Notes: generated by a model from the letters alone, not told the origin. A stretch of 36,611 nt of DNA from Ignavibacteria bacterium CG2_30_36_16 (GCA_001873185.1 MNYQ01000128.1:1-36611), one strand, 5' to 3'; positions 23,940 to 31,711 are shown, counted from the stretch's first letter. Numbers and translations are program-made.

Positions 23940-24557
23940 TTATAACTCCTCATATTTTTTTATCAATTCTCTTTCGGCACGTATGAACTCTTTAAGTTCT
24001 TTTTCAATACGTTCTTTTTTTAAGATTATATTGCGCGACTGCAAATCAGCGTCGTTCAAAATTTTTAATGCGTTTAGTTTTGCTTCACGAATTTCGAGTT
24101 CCGATTCTTTTTTAACATCCTTTAGCAGATCGTCATAATTTTTTACTTTTTCCTGAAGAACTGCGAACTCTTTTTGTTTGGACAATATTTCAACAACAGA
24201 CATTCCGAAAAATGCCATTGCGCCAAGCATAATGCTGCGCAAGCTGTAAAGAATTAAATTTTCGGTTAATAGATTAGTCGCCGAAAAATAATCTCTAAAA
24301 AAAGAAATTATAAATACACTTAAAAAAGTAGCTGCAATTATTTCTGCAAAAACGACCTTTCCACCCCAATGCCAGCCGAGAGTTTTATTGATATACCAGC
24401 CGCACGCAAAACATAAAACCGAAAGAACAAACCACACAGCGAAATTATTTTCGCCAAAGTTAAACAACTCTGTATTTAAAAAGTTTGAAGAAAACATCAA
24501 AATAATTAACAGCGCCGGCACAACATATTTTGTAAATATAATTTGTCTTTTTTCCAT
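23940..24557 (-). CDS. membrane protein with C-terminal cytoplasmic coiled coil, unknown
   Basis: A 205-residue protein with three to four membrane helices in its first 125 residues (VVPALLIILMFSSNFL, VWFVLSVLCFACGWYI, IIAATFLSVFIISFF and SIMLGAMAFFGMSVV). A charged coiled coil of about 75 residues follows (LQEKVKNYDDLLKDVKKESELEIREAKL...RIEKELKEFIRAERELIKKYEEL). I do not recognise a family. Starting 1 base after the purine nucleoside phosphorylase stop, it is the last gene of the yggS-divIVA-punA unit. Coiled-coil membrane proteins next to divIVA may take part in cell-division or envelope assembly, but there is no direct evidence. No signal peptidase site or catalytic motif is visible. Confidence 0.75.
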   Translation of the reverse strand: MEKRQIIFTKYVVPALLIILMFSSNFLNTELFNFGENNFAVWFVLSVLCFACGWYINKTLGWHWGGKVVFAEIIAATFLSVFIISFFRDYFSATNLLTENLILYSLRSIMLGAMAFFGMSVVEILSKQKEFAVLQEKVKNYDDLLKDVKKESELEIREAKLNALKILNDADLQSRNIILKKERIEKELKEFIRAERELIKKYEEL

Positions 24558-24558
24558 T

Positions 24559-25380
24559 TTACAGCCTCTTTATAACCTCTTTCATTATTAAGGTCATTTT
24601 CGGTTCTGCCTTCATAGCAGTTGCAATAATTTCGGAAACATCAACCGGGCGGAGCGATTCGGGAAAACATTCATCAGTAATAATACTAAAGCCGAGGACT
24701 TTCATTCCCATATGGTTCGCAACAATATTTTCGGGAATGGTAGACATACCTACAACATCGGCGCCTGTTGCTCTTAAATATCGATATTCAGCGCGCGTTT
24801 CGAGGTTGGGTCCGGGCACGGCAACATACACACCACGATGAACTTTGATTTGGTTTTCAAGAGCCACCTCTTCAGCAAGTGCAATTAATTTTTTACTATA
24901 AGGCTCGCTCATATCGGGAAACCTGGGACCAAGTTCATCTTCATTTTTTCCGATAAGCGGATTATCGCCAAGCAGGTTGATATGGTCATCCATTATCATC
25001 ACATCTCCGCGCTTGAAGAGGGGATTCATCCCGCCGCATGCGTTTGAAACGAGCAATGTTTCAACTCCGAGAAATTTCATCAAACGAATCGGGAAAGTTA
25101 TCTGCTGCATAGAATAACCTTCGTAATAATGAAAGCGTCCCTGCAAAGCAACAACTTTTTTATTCCCGATTTCTCCGAAAATTAATTTGCCGTGATGCGA
25201 TTCAACTGTTGAAAGAGGGAAATGTGGAAGTTCGGCATAATCAATTTCGTGCTCTACTTTAATTTCTTTAACAAGCGCACCTAAACCAGTGCCGAGTATG
25301 ATTCCTATCGGGTAAGAATCCCGGGTATGCTTGTGAATTACGTTCAATGTTTCATTTATTTTTTGAACCAAATCGCTCAT
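24559..25380 (-). CDS. punA: purine-nucleoside phosphorylase (trimeric class)
   Basis: A 273-residue purine nucleoside phosphorylase, which splits inosine and guanosine to base and ribose 1-phosphate in purine salvage. Family motifs are GIILGTGLGALV near the N-terminus, SHHGKLIFG (phosphate-binding histidine region), GRFHYYEGY, VSNACGGMN, and VGMSTIPENIVANHMGM. The length and motifs fit the trimeric PNP class (PunA/PNPase I) rather than hexameric DeoD. It lies 6 bases downstream of the divIVA gene and 1 base before a membrane coiled-coil gene. No signal peptide is present. The start at the ATG at 25380 fits the family. Confidence 0.94.
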   Translation of the reverse strand: MSDLVQKINETLNVIHKHTRDSYPIGIILGTGLGALVKEIKVEHEIDYAELPHFPLSTVESHHGKLIFGEIGNKKVVALQGRFHYYEGYSMQQITFPIRLMKFLGVETLLVSNACGGMNPLFKRGDVMIMDDHINLLGDNPLIGKNEDELGPRFPDMSEPYSKKLIALAEEVALENQIKVHRGVYVAVPGPNLETRAEYRYLRATGADVVGMSTIPENIVANHMGMKVLGFSIITDECFPESLRPVDVSEIIATAMKAEPKMTLIMKEVIKRL

Positions 25381-25386
25381 AAAATC

Positions 25387-25923
25387 CTAAATAATTTTAT
25401 TCAATATATCGTTTACGTCTATGTCAACACTTTTCGATTGCCCGAGAGGTTTTGCTTCAACTTTTTCCTCGCCGGCATCTTCTACCTTCATTTCGAGCAA
25501 ATGGGCTTGAGAATTAATGATCGCTTTCAATTTTGCAAGTATCAAATTTCTTTCTTCCCGAAGGTTGATGACAGAATTTCGAATTTCATTTGCGCCTGCT
25601 CTTGCTTTTTCGATTATCTGCGAAGCTTTTATCTCGGCTTCTTTGATCATCAAAATTGTTTGCTTTTTTGTTGACTCAATAGCTTTTGATGATGACTCCT
25701 GTGTCTTAATCAAAGTGTCCTGCAAAGTTTTTTCAATTTTCTTAAAATCAGAAAGTTTTTCTTTGACTTCCTCAAGTTCTTTTTTAAGCGAATCTTTTTC
25801 ATTCACAAGCGTTTCAAATTCGTCGGAAAGTTTTTCAAGAAATGCCTGAACTTCTTCCCGGTCGAAGCCGCGGAACTTTTTTGAAAACTCCTGTTTCTTT
25901 ATTGAAATGGGTGAAAATTTCAT
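25387..25923 (-). CDS. divIVA: DivIVA-domain coiled-coil protein
   Basis: A 178-residue protein beginning MKFSPISIKKQEFSKKFRGF, with DREEVQAFLEKL following, the lipid-binding DivIVA domain (KKF/RGFD motif), and continuing as a long coiled coil (residues about 30-150, heptad-rich KKELEEVKEKL, KTLQDTLIKTQESS). DivIVA proteins bind curved membrane at poles or septa and recruit partners in Gram-positives; Gram-negative FCB members carry short versions of unclear role. The gene starts inside the stop of the yggS gene (4-base ATGA-type overlap at 25920-25923), the same yggS-divIVA order found in Firmicutes cell-division clusters. The C-terminus (SKSVDIDVNDILNKII) is a separate conserved-looking tail. 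Confidence 0.9.
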   Translation of the reverse strand: MKFSPISIKKQEFSKKFRGFDREEVQAFLEKLSDEFETLVNEKDSLKKELEEVKEKLSDFKKIEKTLQDTLIKTQESSSKAIESTKKQTILMIKEAEIKASQIIEKARAGANEIRNSVINLREERNLILAKLKAIINSQAHLLEMKVEDAGEEKVEAKPLGQSKSVDIDVNDILNKII

Positions 25924-26624
25924 ATTCTTATATACTCTTTTGAATAATCACGCTCTCCGAAAATAGCCGAGCCGATACGCAGCATGGTTGCGCCTTCTTC
26001 AATTGCTATTTTATAATCGCCCGTCATGCCCATCGAAAGTTCTTTAATATTGTTAAAACCTTTTGCATTGTAATATCCCTTAAGTTCGCGAAGATAAATG
26101 AAACTGTTTTTAATTCGTTCAATATCATCGGTCAATGGTCCTATTGTCATTAAACCAACAAGCTCAATGTTTGGGTATTCTGCGCAATAATTTACGAGAT
26201 CGTAAATTTCACTCTCTTTTTCCACACCCGATTTTGTTTCTTCATTCGAAGTTTTTATCTGCAATAGGACTTTTTGCACTTTGTTAACTTTGCCCGCAAG
26301 CCTGTTTATTTCGGAGGCAAGCTGCAAAGAATTAACCGAATGAATATAATCAGCCGCCTGAACAACAAACCGAACTTTATTGCGCTGCAGGTTTCCGATA
26401 AAGTGCCATTTAACCTTACTGCCAAACTCTTTAAACTTTGCCGTTAATTCTTGAGCCCGGTTTTCGCCGAAATCAGTCATTCCGGTAAGTAGGGCTGATT
26501 TTATCTCTTCGATGCCGAAATTTTTTGAAACGGCAATGAGTTTTACATCTGCCGGGTTCCGGTTCACTTCAACGCATTTACGTTCTATCGATTCTAATAA
26601 TTGTATTATGTTTTTAGCTATCAT
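25920..26624 (-). CDS. yggS: YggS/PLPBP-family pyridoxal-phosphate homeostasis protein
   Basis: A 234-residue PLP-binding protein of the YggS/PROSC family, an alanine-racemase-like TIM barrel without known catalysis that keeps free PLP in balance. The PLP lysine is K34 in KLIAVSKN. Other conserved pieces are FGENRAQEL, KWHFIGNLQRNK, GLMTIGP, and the C-terminal phosphate-binding LSMGMTGDYKIAIEEG plus LRIGSAIFG. The start at the ATG at 26624 gives the usual length. It heads the minus-strand unit yggS-divIVA-punA-membrane protein. The gap upstream (26625-26830) separates it from divergently read genes and shows no confident promoter. Confidence 0.94.
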   Translation of the reverse strand: MIAKNIIQLLESIERKCVEVNRNPADVKLIAVSKNFGIEEIKSALLTGMTDFGENRAQELTAKFKEFGSKVKWHFIGNLQRNKVRFVVQAADYIHSVNSLQLASEINRLAGKVNKVQKVLLQIKTSNEETKSGVEKESEIYDLVNYCAEYPNIELVGLMTIGPLTDDIERIKNSFIYLRELKGYYNAKGFNNIKELSMGMTGDYKIAIEEGATMLRIGSAIFGERDYSKEYIRI

Positions 26625-26830
26625 ATCAAAATTAAGAGTGTGAATCTATCGTTTTTACAATCAAAAATCAACGATTAAGCACACGATAAAGACGATTGTT
26701 TAAAACTTCATGCTAATTTTTCAAATATGTCTATTAATTAAAGAGCAAGTTTAAAAAAAAAGAATACTTATTCCCATCTATTAAAATGTTTTCATACTTT
26801 TAAAGAGTCATTTTTTTTGATTACTTTATA

Positions 26831-27478
26831 ATGAAACGTAAGAAAATCAGCCTTACCGTCATTTTGAGTGTAATTGTTACGCTGGCAGTCACTTCAATTA
26901 GTTTTTATTCGGGTGATCATAAAGCCAGAGCGGAATTAACAATTGACTCGGGTCTTTTAAAGAACGGCGATATCATATTTCGCAAAGGTCGTGGTTTTGT
27001 AACCGAAATGGTTCTACTTGCAGATGGTCAGTCCCCTTACTCCCACACAGGAATTATCTCCATAAATGAAAATAGTGTTCGTGTTATTCATGCCGTTCCG
27101 GATGAATCTGAAAACGGAATTGATTATATAAAGAATGAAAGCCTATCCAATTTCTTAAACCACGCCAAAACTGAATCCGCCATTGTTTACCGTCTCAAGC
27201 AAGATTCTACAGAGGCAGCAATAAAAGCAGCTAAAAGTGGGGAAGAATATTATAACCGCAGGCTGCTGTTCGATTCCGCGCTCGATTTGGAAACGGATGA
27301 TAAACTTTACTGCACAGAGCTTGTCTGGAAGGCTTTCAGGTCTGCCGGCATCGATTTAATTGACGGAAGATTTAACCATCTTAATACTCCAATTCACAAT
27401 GGAATTTACATTTTCCCTAGCAGTCTGCTCGGAAGTAAATACTTAACTCAAATAACATCAACAAAACAAGAGGAATAA
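26831..27478 (+). CDS. YiiX/YebB-like NlpC/P60-superfamily cysteine hydrolase
   Basis: A 215-residue protein with an N-terminal membrane anchor or signal (about residues 7-27) and a permuted papain-like domain of the YiiX/YebB kind. The opening LLKNGDIIFRKGRG, the histidine H72 in YSHTGII and the catalytic C161 in LYCTELVWKAFRSAGIDL are the family marks; note that His precedes Cys, as in the permuted order. Members are thought to hydrolyse amide or lipid-linked bonds in the envelope. The substrate here is unknown. It is followed after 2 bases by a lipoprotein gene, so the two probably form an operon in the envelope. No ribosome-binding site is obvious before the ATG at 26831. Confidence 0.87.
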   Translation: MKRKKISLTVILSVIVTLAVTSISFYSGDHKARAELTIDSGLLKNGDIIFRKGRGFVTEMVLLADGQSPYSHTGIISINENSVRVIHAVPDESENGIDYIKNESLSNFLNHAKTESAIVYRLKQDSTEAAIKAAKSGEEYYNRRLLFDSALDLETDDKLYCTELVWKAFRSAGIDLIDGRFNHLNTPIHNGIYIFPSSLLGSKYLTQITSTKQEE

Positions 27479-27480
27479 TA

Positions 27481-27864
27481 ATGAAAAAAATGATTTCGTT
27501 TTCGCTATTAATATTATTCTCTTTTACTCTGATGAAGTGCGGTTCTTCGCCGGGACCAGGCGATACCGTCAAAGAATTTTTTGATGCTGCTGAAAACAAT
27601 AATGTTGAAGCTGCTTCAAATCTTCTTGCTCCGGAATTAAAAACTCTGCTTGGCGAGAAAAAATTAGAAAAGGCGCTTGGCGAACAGTCGAAGGAGATAA
27701 AAGAAAAAGGGGGTATTTCGGACATAGAAATATTTGACGAAAAAATTGAGGAAACCTCCGCCACGCTTAAATTTAAAATTACTTACGGCAACGGGGAAGT
27801 AAAAGAAGACAAAGCAAAGTTGATAAAAACAGAAGACGGATGGAAAATTGGCGCCTCTAAATAA
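27481..27864 (+). CDS. small DUF4878-like lipoprotein
   Basis: A 127-residue lipoprotein. The signal peptide (residues 1-19) ends in the lipobox LMKC, with lipidated C20 directly followed by GSSPGPG. The mature part, about 105 residues, has the shape of the NTF2-like/lumazine-binding DUF4878 family: helix-rich start GDTVKEFFDAAENNN, then strands KFKITYGNGEVKEDKAKLIK and a closing EDGWKIGASK. Such proteins are secreted single-domain lipoproteins of unknown role. The ATG is only 2 bases after the stop of the YiiX-like gene, indicating co-transcription. Confidence 0.83.
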   Translation: MKKMISFSLLILFSFTLMKCGSSPGPGDTVKEFFDAAENNNVEAASNLLAPELKTLLGEKKLEKALGEQSKEIKEKGGISDIEIFDEKIEETSATLKFKITYGNGEVKEDKAKLIKTEDGWKIGASK

Positions 27865-27883
27865 TCCGTGTCTCTAATAATTA

Positions 27884-28027
27884 ACTGAAGTTACGCACTT
27901 TGGGATTACTTAGTGTCTTTGTGACTTAGTGGCGAAAGAAAACATAAGAAAATGAGCCACAAAGGCACTAAGCCACCAAGTTTCATTAAAAATAATTCAC
28001 AAAATTCAACCCATGCGTAACTTCAGT
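27884..28027. repeat. MITE-like element: 14-bp terminal inverted repeats, 5-bp direct flanks
   Basis: ACTGAAGTTACGCA at 27884-27897 is perfectly inverted at 28014-28027. Both ends are bordered by AATTA (27879-27883 and 28028-28032), which looks like a target-site duplication. Inside, CTTAGTGTCTTTGTG and a second, nearly inverted GCCACAAAGGCACTAAG form a sub-terminal imperfect inverted repeat. There is no coding capacity. The CTTTGTG words also occur at 7733-7803. Confidence 0.65.
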
Positions 28028-28050
28028 AATTAATTAACACTTCTTTTTGT

Positions 28051-28125
28051 GTATGGATGTATGGTATTCTCGTTGATCCGTTTGCTAACGAAACGGATGA
28101 TTAATTTCTGAGCATACATCCATAC
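28051..28125. repeat. nested inverted repeats: 13-bp outer arms around a CCGTTTGCTAACG hairpin
   Basis: GTATGGATGTATG (28051-28063) is perfectly inverted at 28113-28125. Between them ATCCGTTT/AAACGGAT with a GCTAACG loop (28076-28098) is a member of the CCGTTAG-type palindrome family. It lies in the 27865-28295 gap together with the MITE-like element. Confidence 0.7.
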
Positions 28126-28255
28126 CTTTTCATACATTTAAATTATTTTTTGAACCAAGATTCTACAACTTCTACAAGGCGAACCAAAAGGAATGAGATT
28201 TAAGTTGCTACCAAGCATTATCATTCGCAGTATAAAAATTGATCGGGAATTTTGT

Positions 28256-28263
28256 TAATTTTG
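28256..28263 (+). promoter_or_regulatory. TAATTTTG element upstream of pta
   Basis: A perfect TAnnTTTG match 32 bases before the chosen pta start at 28296. A TTG at 28239-28241 is only 14 bases further upstream, so the partner element is not convincing. Confidence 0.45.
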
Positions 28264-28295
28264 GCAACCTAATTTTCAATAATATGGAAGAAACA

Positions 28296-29273
28296 ATGCA
28301 GTTAGCAATAATAGAAAAGATAATTAAAAAAGCATCTCTGCTTAATAAAACGATAATACTACCGGAATCACACGATGAAAGAGTATTAAAAGCAGCGCAG
28401 ATTTTAACCGCCAATAAAGTTGTCAAAGTAATTACTCTTGGTAACGAAAATAAAATAAAAGCAGATGCTGAAAAACTCGGCGTAGATTTAACAGAAGTTG
28501 AGATCATCAATCCCGAAACAACCCCGAAGCTTGATGTCTTTGCCGAAATATATTACGAACTAAGAAAGAAAAAAGGAATGACTCCCGAAATTGCACATGA
28601 AACTTTAAAACGGGATTTATTCTTCGGCGCCATGATGGTTCGCGAAGGATTTGTAAACGGTAGTGTTGCCGGTTCAACCGCATCAACAGCCGATGTATTA
28701 AAAGCAGGCTTGCAATGCGTGGGAATGCCGAAAGATATTTCAATTGTCTCGAGTTTCTTTTTAATGGTTTTCCCGGATAAAAATTACAGCTTTGCAGATT
28801 GCGCAGTTGTGCCGAACCCCGATGCAGCGCAGCTTGCCGATATAGCAATTTCCACCGCAGATAACCACAAAAAACTTACGGGTGAAGAGCCATTGATCGC
28901 GATGCTTTCGTTTTCAACAAAAGGAAGCGCAAAGCATGAATTGATCGATAAAGTAATTGAAGCAACCAACATCGTAAAAACAAAACGCCCCGATTTGAAA
29001 GTTGACGGCGAAATTCAGTTTGATGCGGCAGTTATTGAATCTATCGGAAAGAAAAAAGCTCCCGGCAGTGAAGTTGCAGGTAAAGCAAACGTTCTCGTAT
29101 TCCCGGATCTAAATGCAGGCAATATCGGTTATAAAATTGCCGAGCGTCTCGGCGGTGCTAAGGCTGTAGGTCCGATGGTTCAGGGATTGAACAAACCCTA
29201 TTTTGATTTGAGCCGCGGCGCAAGCGTAGATGATATAGTAAACACATCTGCAATTGCCGCTTTAATGAGCTGA
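28296..29273 (+). CDS. pta: phosphate acetyltransferase
   Basis: Converts acetyl-CoA and phosphate to acetyl phosphate (reversible), the first step of acetate formation. The 325-residue product matches the short single-domain Pta. Family marks: IILPESHDERVLKAA, GFVNGSVAGSTASTADVLKAG, VVPNPDAAQLADIAISTA, LSFSTKGSAKHEL, PDLNAGNIGYKIAERLGG and VGPMVQGLNKPYFDLSRGAS, which contain the phosphate- and CoA-binding residues. The start used is the ATG at 28296 with GGAAG five bases upstream; an ATG at 28284 and an in-frame TTG at 28239 are alternatives. No ackA is visible nearby, so the acetate kinase lies elsewhere. An inverted repeat at 29286-29341 follows. Confidence 0.95.
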   Translation: MQLAIIEKIIKKASLLNKTIILPESHDERVLKAAQILTANKVVKVITLGNENKIKADAEKLGVDLTEVEIINPETTPKLDVFAEIYYELRKKKGMTPEIAHETLKRDLFFGAMMVREGFVNGSVAGSTASTADVLKAGLQCVGMPKDISIVSSFFLMVFPDKNYSFADCAVVPNPDAAQLADIAISTADNHKKLTGEEPLIAMLSFSTKGSAKHELIDKVIEATNIVKTKRPDLKVDGEIQFDAAVIESIGKKKAPGSEVAGKANVLVFPDLNAGNIGYKIAERLGGAKAVGPMVQGLNKPYFDLSRGASVDDIVNTSAIAALMS

Positions 29274-29285
29274 TTAAAAGAAAGG

Positions 29286-29341
29286 GAGTGAGAGAAAAAG
29301 TTAATTGGTGAGTAATAATGCCAATTCTTTTCCCCTCACTC
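29286..29341. terminator. inverted repeat between convergent pta and membrane-protein genes
   Basis: GAGTGAG (29286-29292) and CTCACTC (29335-29341) pair, as do AATTGG (29303-29308) and CCAATT (29321-29326), with complementary A- and T-rich stretches between, around a 12-base loop. There is no strong T tract. It may serve as a two-sided transcription end. Confidence 0.5.
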
Positions 29342-29376
29342 AATCTCTTCCTAATTCTCTTATTCTGCTCATTGTT

Positions 29377-30270
29377 CTATCCGTTCATGGGCAAAACCTT
29401 TCCGAGAAATTTGTCCACTTTATAATCGTTCAATGAAAATATAGCCATCGGAATTAGGGTGACCACAAAAGGTTCGCCTATTAAAATTGCTTTTTCAAAT
29501 TCGGAACCTTGAAGAAGCAGCACAATAGATATAATCGAAATTAGACAAAGAAAAAAAGCTCCTGTAATAAAGACTTCATTTAAACTAGCAACCGACCAGC
29601 CCGCATAAATTGAAACCACAATAACGATTATTTTCCAGAATAGCGGAATTGTGGTTAAAGGTGCTCCTGCCAGCGAATTAAATGAAGAGTTGTTTTCTAA
29701 CAAAAAATAATTTAGTAGAGTAAAAACAGCAAGCGACAGAGCGGTGAAGAGGAAAAGATTTTTTAAATTATTTCTGAAAAAATATAAACCGAAAATTAAA
29801 GAAGGAATAATTAAAGCATTTGCGAGGAGATGTATTGCACCGAAAAGAACTGCGATAATGATTGTGAGTAAATTTATTTTTTCACTGTCAATAATTTCGG
29901 TTGCAGCAAATATCAAAGCGGCATATAAAATACCGGTTACCAAATAGTTTTGAAGAATAACCGGGTAACTATTTGACATGTGAAGAATGGGCTCGCCGCT
30001 TCCGTTTTTAATTATAAACAAAGACGCCGCTGAAAGAACACAAATTAAATAAACTATTACAACAACTTGTTTGTATGCGTCAAGCAGTTTAATTTTACCC
30101 GCGGCAAAATCTACTGCAAAAACCCCCGCTGTAAGAGATAACAAATATAGTATTAAGAAAACAAGTGGTTTGTCCGAATAAAGAAATGCAAACCTAAAAA
30201 AAACCAACCCGCTTGAAATAGCGATCAGTAAAATTGCGAAAATGTTTGAATAATGTTTTAGAGAAAACAT
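29377..30270 (-). CDS. polytopic membrane protein, unknown
   Basis: A 297-residue protein made almost entirely of about nine hydrophobic helices with short loops; few charged residues occur apart from the ends. A GAIHLLANALIIPS segment near the middle contains a histidine inside a helix, and one longer loop (NSSFNSLAGAPLTTIP) precedes the last three helices. I do not recognise the family and see no catalytic motif or transporter signature. It is divergent from the glutathione peroxidase gene (55 bases between starts) and convergent with pta. The start at the ATG at 30270 has no good ribosome-binding site. Confidence 0.75.
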   Translation of the reverse strand: MFSLKHYSNIFAILLIAISSGLVFFRFAFLYSDKPLVFLILYLLSLTAGVFAVDFAAGKIKLLDAYKQVVVIVYLICVLSAASLFIIKNGSGEPILHMSNSYPVILQNYLVTGILYAALIFAATEIIDSEKINLLTIIIAVLFGAIHLLANALIIPSLIFGLYFFRNNLKNLFLFTALSLAVFTLLNYFLLENNSSFNSLAGAPLTTIPLFWKIIVIVVSIYAGWSVASLNEVFITGAFFLCLISIISIVLLLQGSEFEKAILIGEPFVVTLIPMAIFSLNDYKVDKFLGKVLPMNG

Positions 30271-30324
30271 TTTTTTGAACTTGTTTGATTAAAAAAGAGT
30301 TTTAAAAATAATAAAGGATTAAAA

Positions 30325-30927
30325 ATGAGTAAATTATTTATTGCAGCATTTATAACTGTTGCTGCTTTTTCAATTTATGCTATTAATCGCGCTGATAAAA
30401 ATAGCGAATTGAATTATCAAACCAAAAATGGAGAAACAGTGAACGATACAATAAGCGATATATCCGTAAAGGATATGGACGGCAACGATGTAAAACTTTC
30501 CGATTACAAAGGGAAAGTCCTGTTAATTGTTAATGTTGCAAGCAGGTGCGGATATACTCCGCAATACGAAGGGCTTCAAAAAATATATGAAAAATATAAA
30601 GAGGGGGGATTTGAAATACTTGCTTTCCCGTGCAATGATTTTGGCGCGCAGGAACCGGGAAGTAACGAAGAGATAAAAGAGTTTTGCAATATAAACTACA
30701 GCACAACCTTCCCGCTCTTCGATAAAATCAAAGTTCTCGGCGAAGAAAAATCGCCTTTATATGAAAGGTTAATTAATAACCGTGTTACAGAGCAAGGCGA
30801 TGTAAAGTGGAACTTTGAAAAATTCTTAATTGATAAAAATGGGAAGATAGTTGCCCGATACCGGAGCAAAGTTACTCCGGAAAGCGAAGTAATAACTTCA
30901 GCAATAGAAAAAGAAATTTCTAAATAA
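30325..30927 (+). CDS. glutathione peroxidase family protein, membrane-anchored
   Basis: A 200-residue peroxidase with an N-terminal hydrophobic segment (about residues 3-20) that acts as signal or anchor, so the catalytic domain faces the periplasm. The peroxidatic residue is cysteine C75 in NVASRCGYTPQYEG (no selenocysteine). The glutamine of the catalytic set would be in the FPCNDFGAQEPGS block, and the tryptophan is in KWNFEKFLIDKNG. Bacterial members normally use thioredoxin rather than glutathione to reduce peroxides. An AAAGGA ribosome-binding site lies seven bases before the ATG. A terminator follows at 30941-30959. It is not part of the palindrome-controlled regulon by sequence. Confidence 0.93.
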   Translation: MSKLFIAAFITVAAFSIYAINRADKNSELNYQTKNGETVNDTISDISVKDMDGNDVKLSDYKGKVLLIVNVASRCGYTPQYEGLQKIYEKYKEGGFEILAFPCNDFGAQEPGSNEEIKEFCNINYSTTFPLFDKIKVLGEEKSPLYERLINNRVTEQGDVKWNFEKFLIDKNGKIVARYRSKVTPESEVITSAIEKEISK

Positions 30928-30940
30928 AAATAATAATTTT

Positions 30941-30959
30941 AGCCCCGTTTGCCGGGGCT
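30941..30959 (+). terminator. rho-independent terminator after glutathione peroxidase
   Basis: AGCCCCG (30941-30947) and CGGGGCT (30953-30959) form a 7-bp GC-rich stem with a five-base loop, followed by TTTTCATTTT. It lies 14 bases after the stop codon. Confidence 0.9.
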
Positions 30960-31104
30960 TTTCATTTTAGAGCGCCCGATAGTTTTATAAATTCAAGTTT
31001 GTGAACCGTTACTAATAGTTTGCAAAATTATAAATCGAAACACAACTCAATTCTCCTCATGAACTTTCCGAACTTTATAGTATTGCCATGTATCAGTTAA
31101 TCAA

Positions 31105-31120
31105 TCCGTTAGCTAACGGA
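31105..31120. repeat. perfect 16-base palindrome TCCGTTAGCTAACGGA
   Basis: A perfect palindrome, identical to the one at 31577-31592 and related to those at 6148-6186 and 28076-28099. GGCTTGCCGCGC follows at 31122-31133 and recurs at 31650-31661, after the second copy, so a longer unit may be repeated. It lies upstream of the bTHX promoter. Confidence 0.85.
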
Positions 31121-31175
31121 CGGCTTGCCGCGCTAGGTGCTTTATAAGCTCATTGTACCTTACCAATTATAACTA

Positions 31176-31183
31176 TATTTTTG
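31176..31183 (+). promoter_or_regulatory. bTHX promoter -7 element TATTTTTG with TTG 20 bases upstream
   Basis: TATTTTTG matches TAnnTTTG exactly. A TTG at 31153-31155 is separated from it by 20 bases, as in the Bacteroidota promoter consensus. The start codon of the small gene is 39 bases downstream. Confidence 0.7.
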
Positions 31184-31221
31184 TGCACATTTTTTTACAC
31201 AATCAATTTTAGGAGTCCATA

Positions 31222-31356
31222 ATGGGCAAAGGCGATAGAAAATCTAAAAAAGGAAAAATCTTCCGACATAGTTTTGGCAAATCCCGTCCGAGAAAAAAAG
31301 AAGACATCAAAGGAACGCCCCCGGAAAAAACCGAAAAAAAATCTAAAGAAGAGTAA
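31222..31356 (+). CDS. thx: 30S ribosomal protein bTHX
   Basis: A 44-residue, strongly basic protein beginning MGKGDRKSKKGKIFRHSFGK and continuing SRPRKKEDIKGTPP. This is the bTHX (Thx) small-subunit protein, known from Thermus and common in Bacteroidota, which sits in a pocket of the 30S head and stabilises it. The usual length is about 25-45 residues, and the family hallmarks GKGD, KKGKI and YGKSRP are preserved here as GKGD, KKGKI and FGKSRP. An AGGAG ribosome-binding site is 6 bases before the ATG and the promoter at 31176-31183 fits. The last 15 residues (TPPEKTEKKSKEE) are an acidic-basic low-complexity tail. It is a single-gene unit. Confidence 0.9.
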   Translation: MGKGDRKSKKGKIFRHSFGKSRPRKKEDIKGTPPEKTEKKSKEE

Positions 31357-31567
31357 TAGTTTTCAGTTAACGGCGGGAAGAAACATTTACTTTCCCGGGT
31401 AGAGTAAATACTAATTGCGTCACATAGTGCAAAGTGAATTGACACTGATTAGAGGTAAAACTTAACTCTAATTTCTCTCTAAAATTTAGTTACCGGTTAC
31501 GAGGCGTTGTGATTGAGTGACTTTAACTTCAATTGGTTTAATGTTTTCAGATATAGTATTAATATGT

Positions 31568-31605
31568 ATCCGTTAGTCCGTTAGCTAACGGATTAGCCAA
31601 CGGAT
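31568..31605. repeat. extended palindrome around TCCGTTAGCTAACGGA
   Basis: The 16-base core at 31577-31592 is enclosed by a second ATCCGTT (31568-31574) / AACGGAT (31599-31605) pair, so the element can fold as a stem within a stem. It lies in the 31357-31711 gap between bTHX and the first T9SS gene, with no gene visible there. Confidence 0.8.
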
Positions 31606-31711
31606 TTTTATATCAAGATATTTTTTATGTTTTTAACTTTTAACTTGAGGCTTGCCGCGCAATGCATTCAATCATAATCTACTTTTAATAAAATTTATTT
31701 GGATCAATCCC

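Noticed and set aside
30535-30560. Possible selenocysteine in the glutathione peroxidase
   Set aside because: The codon at the active site is TGC (cysteine), not TGA.
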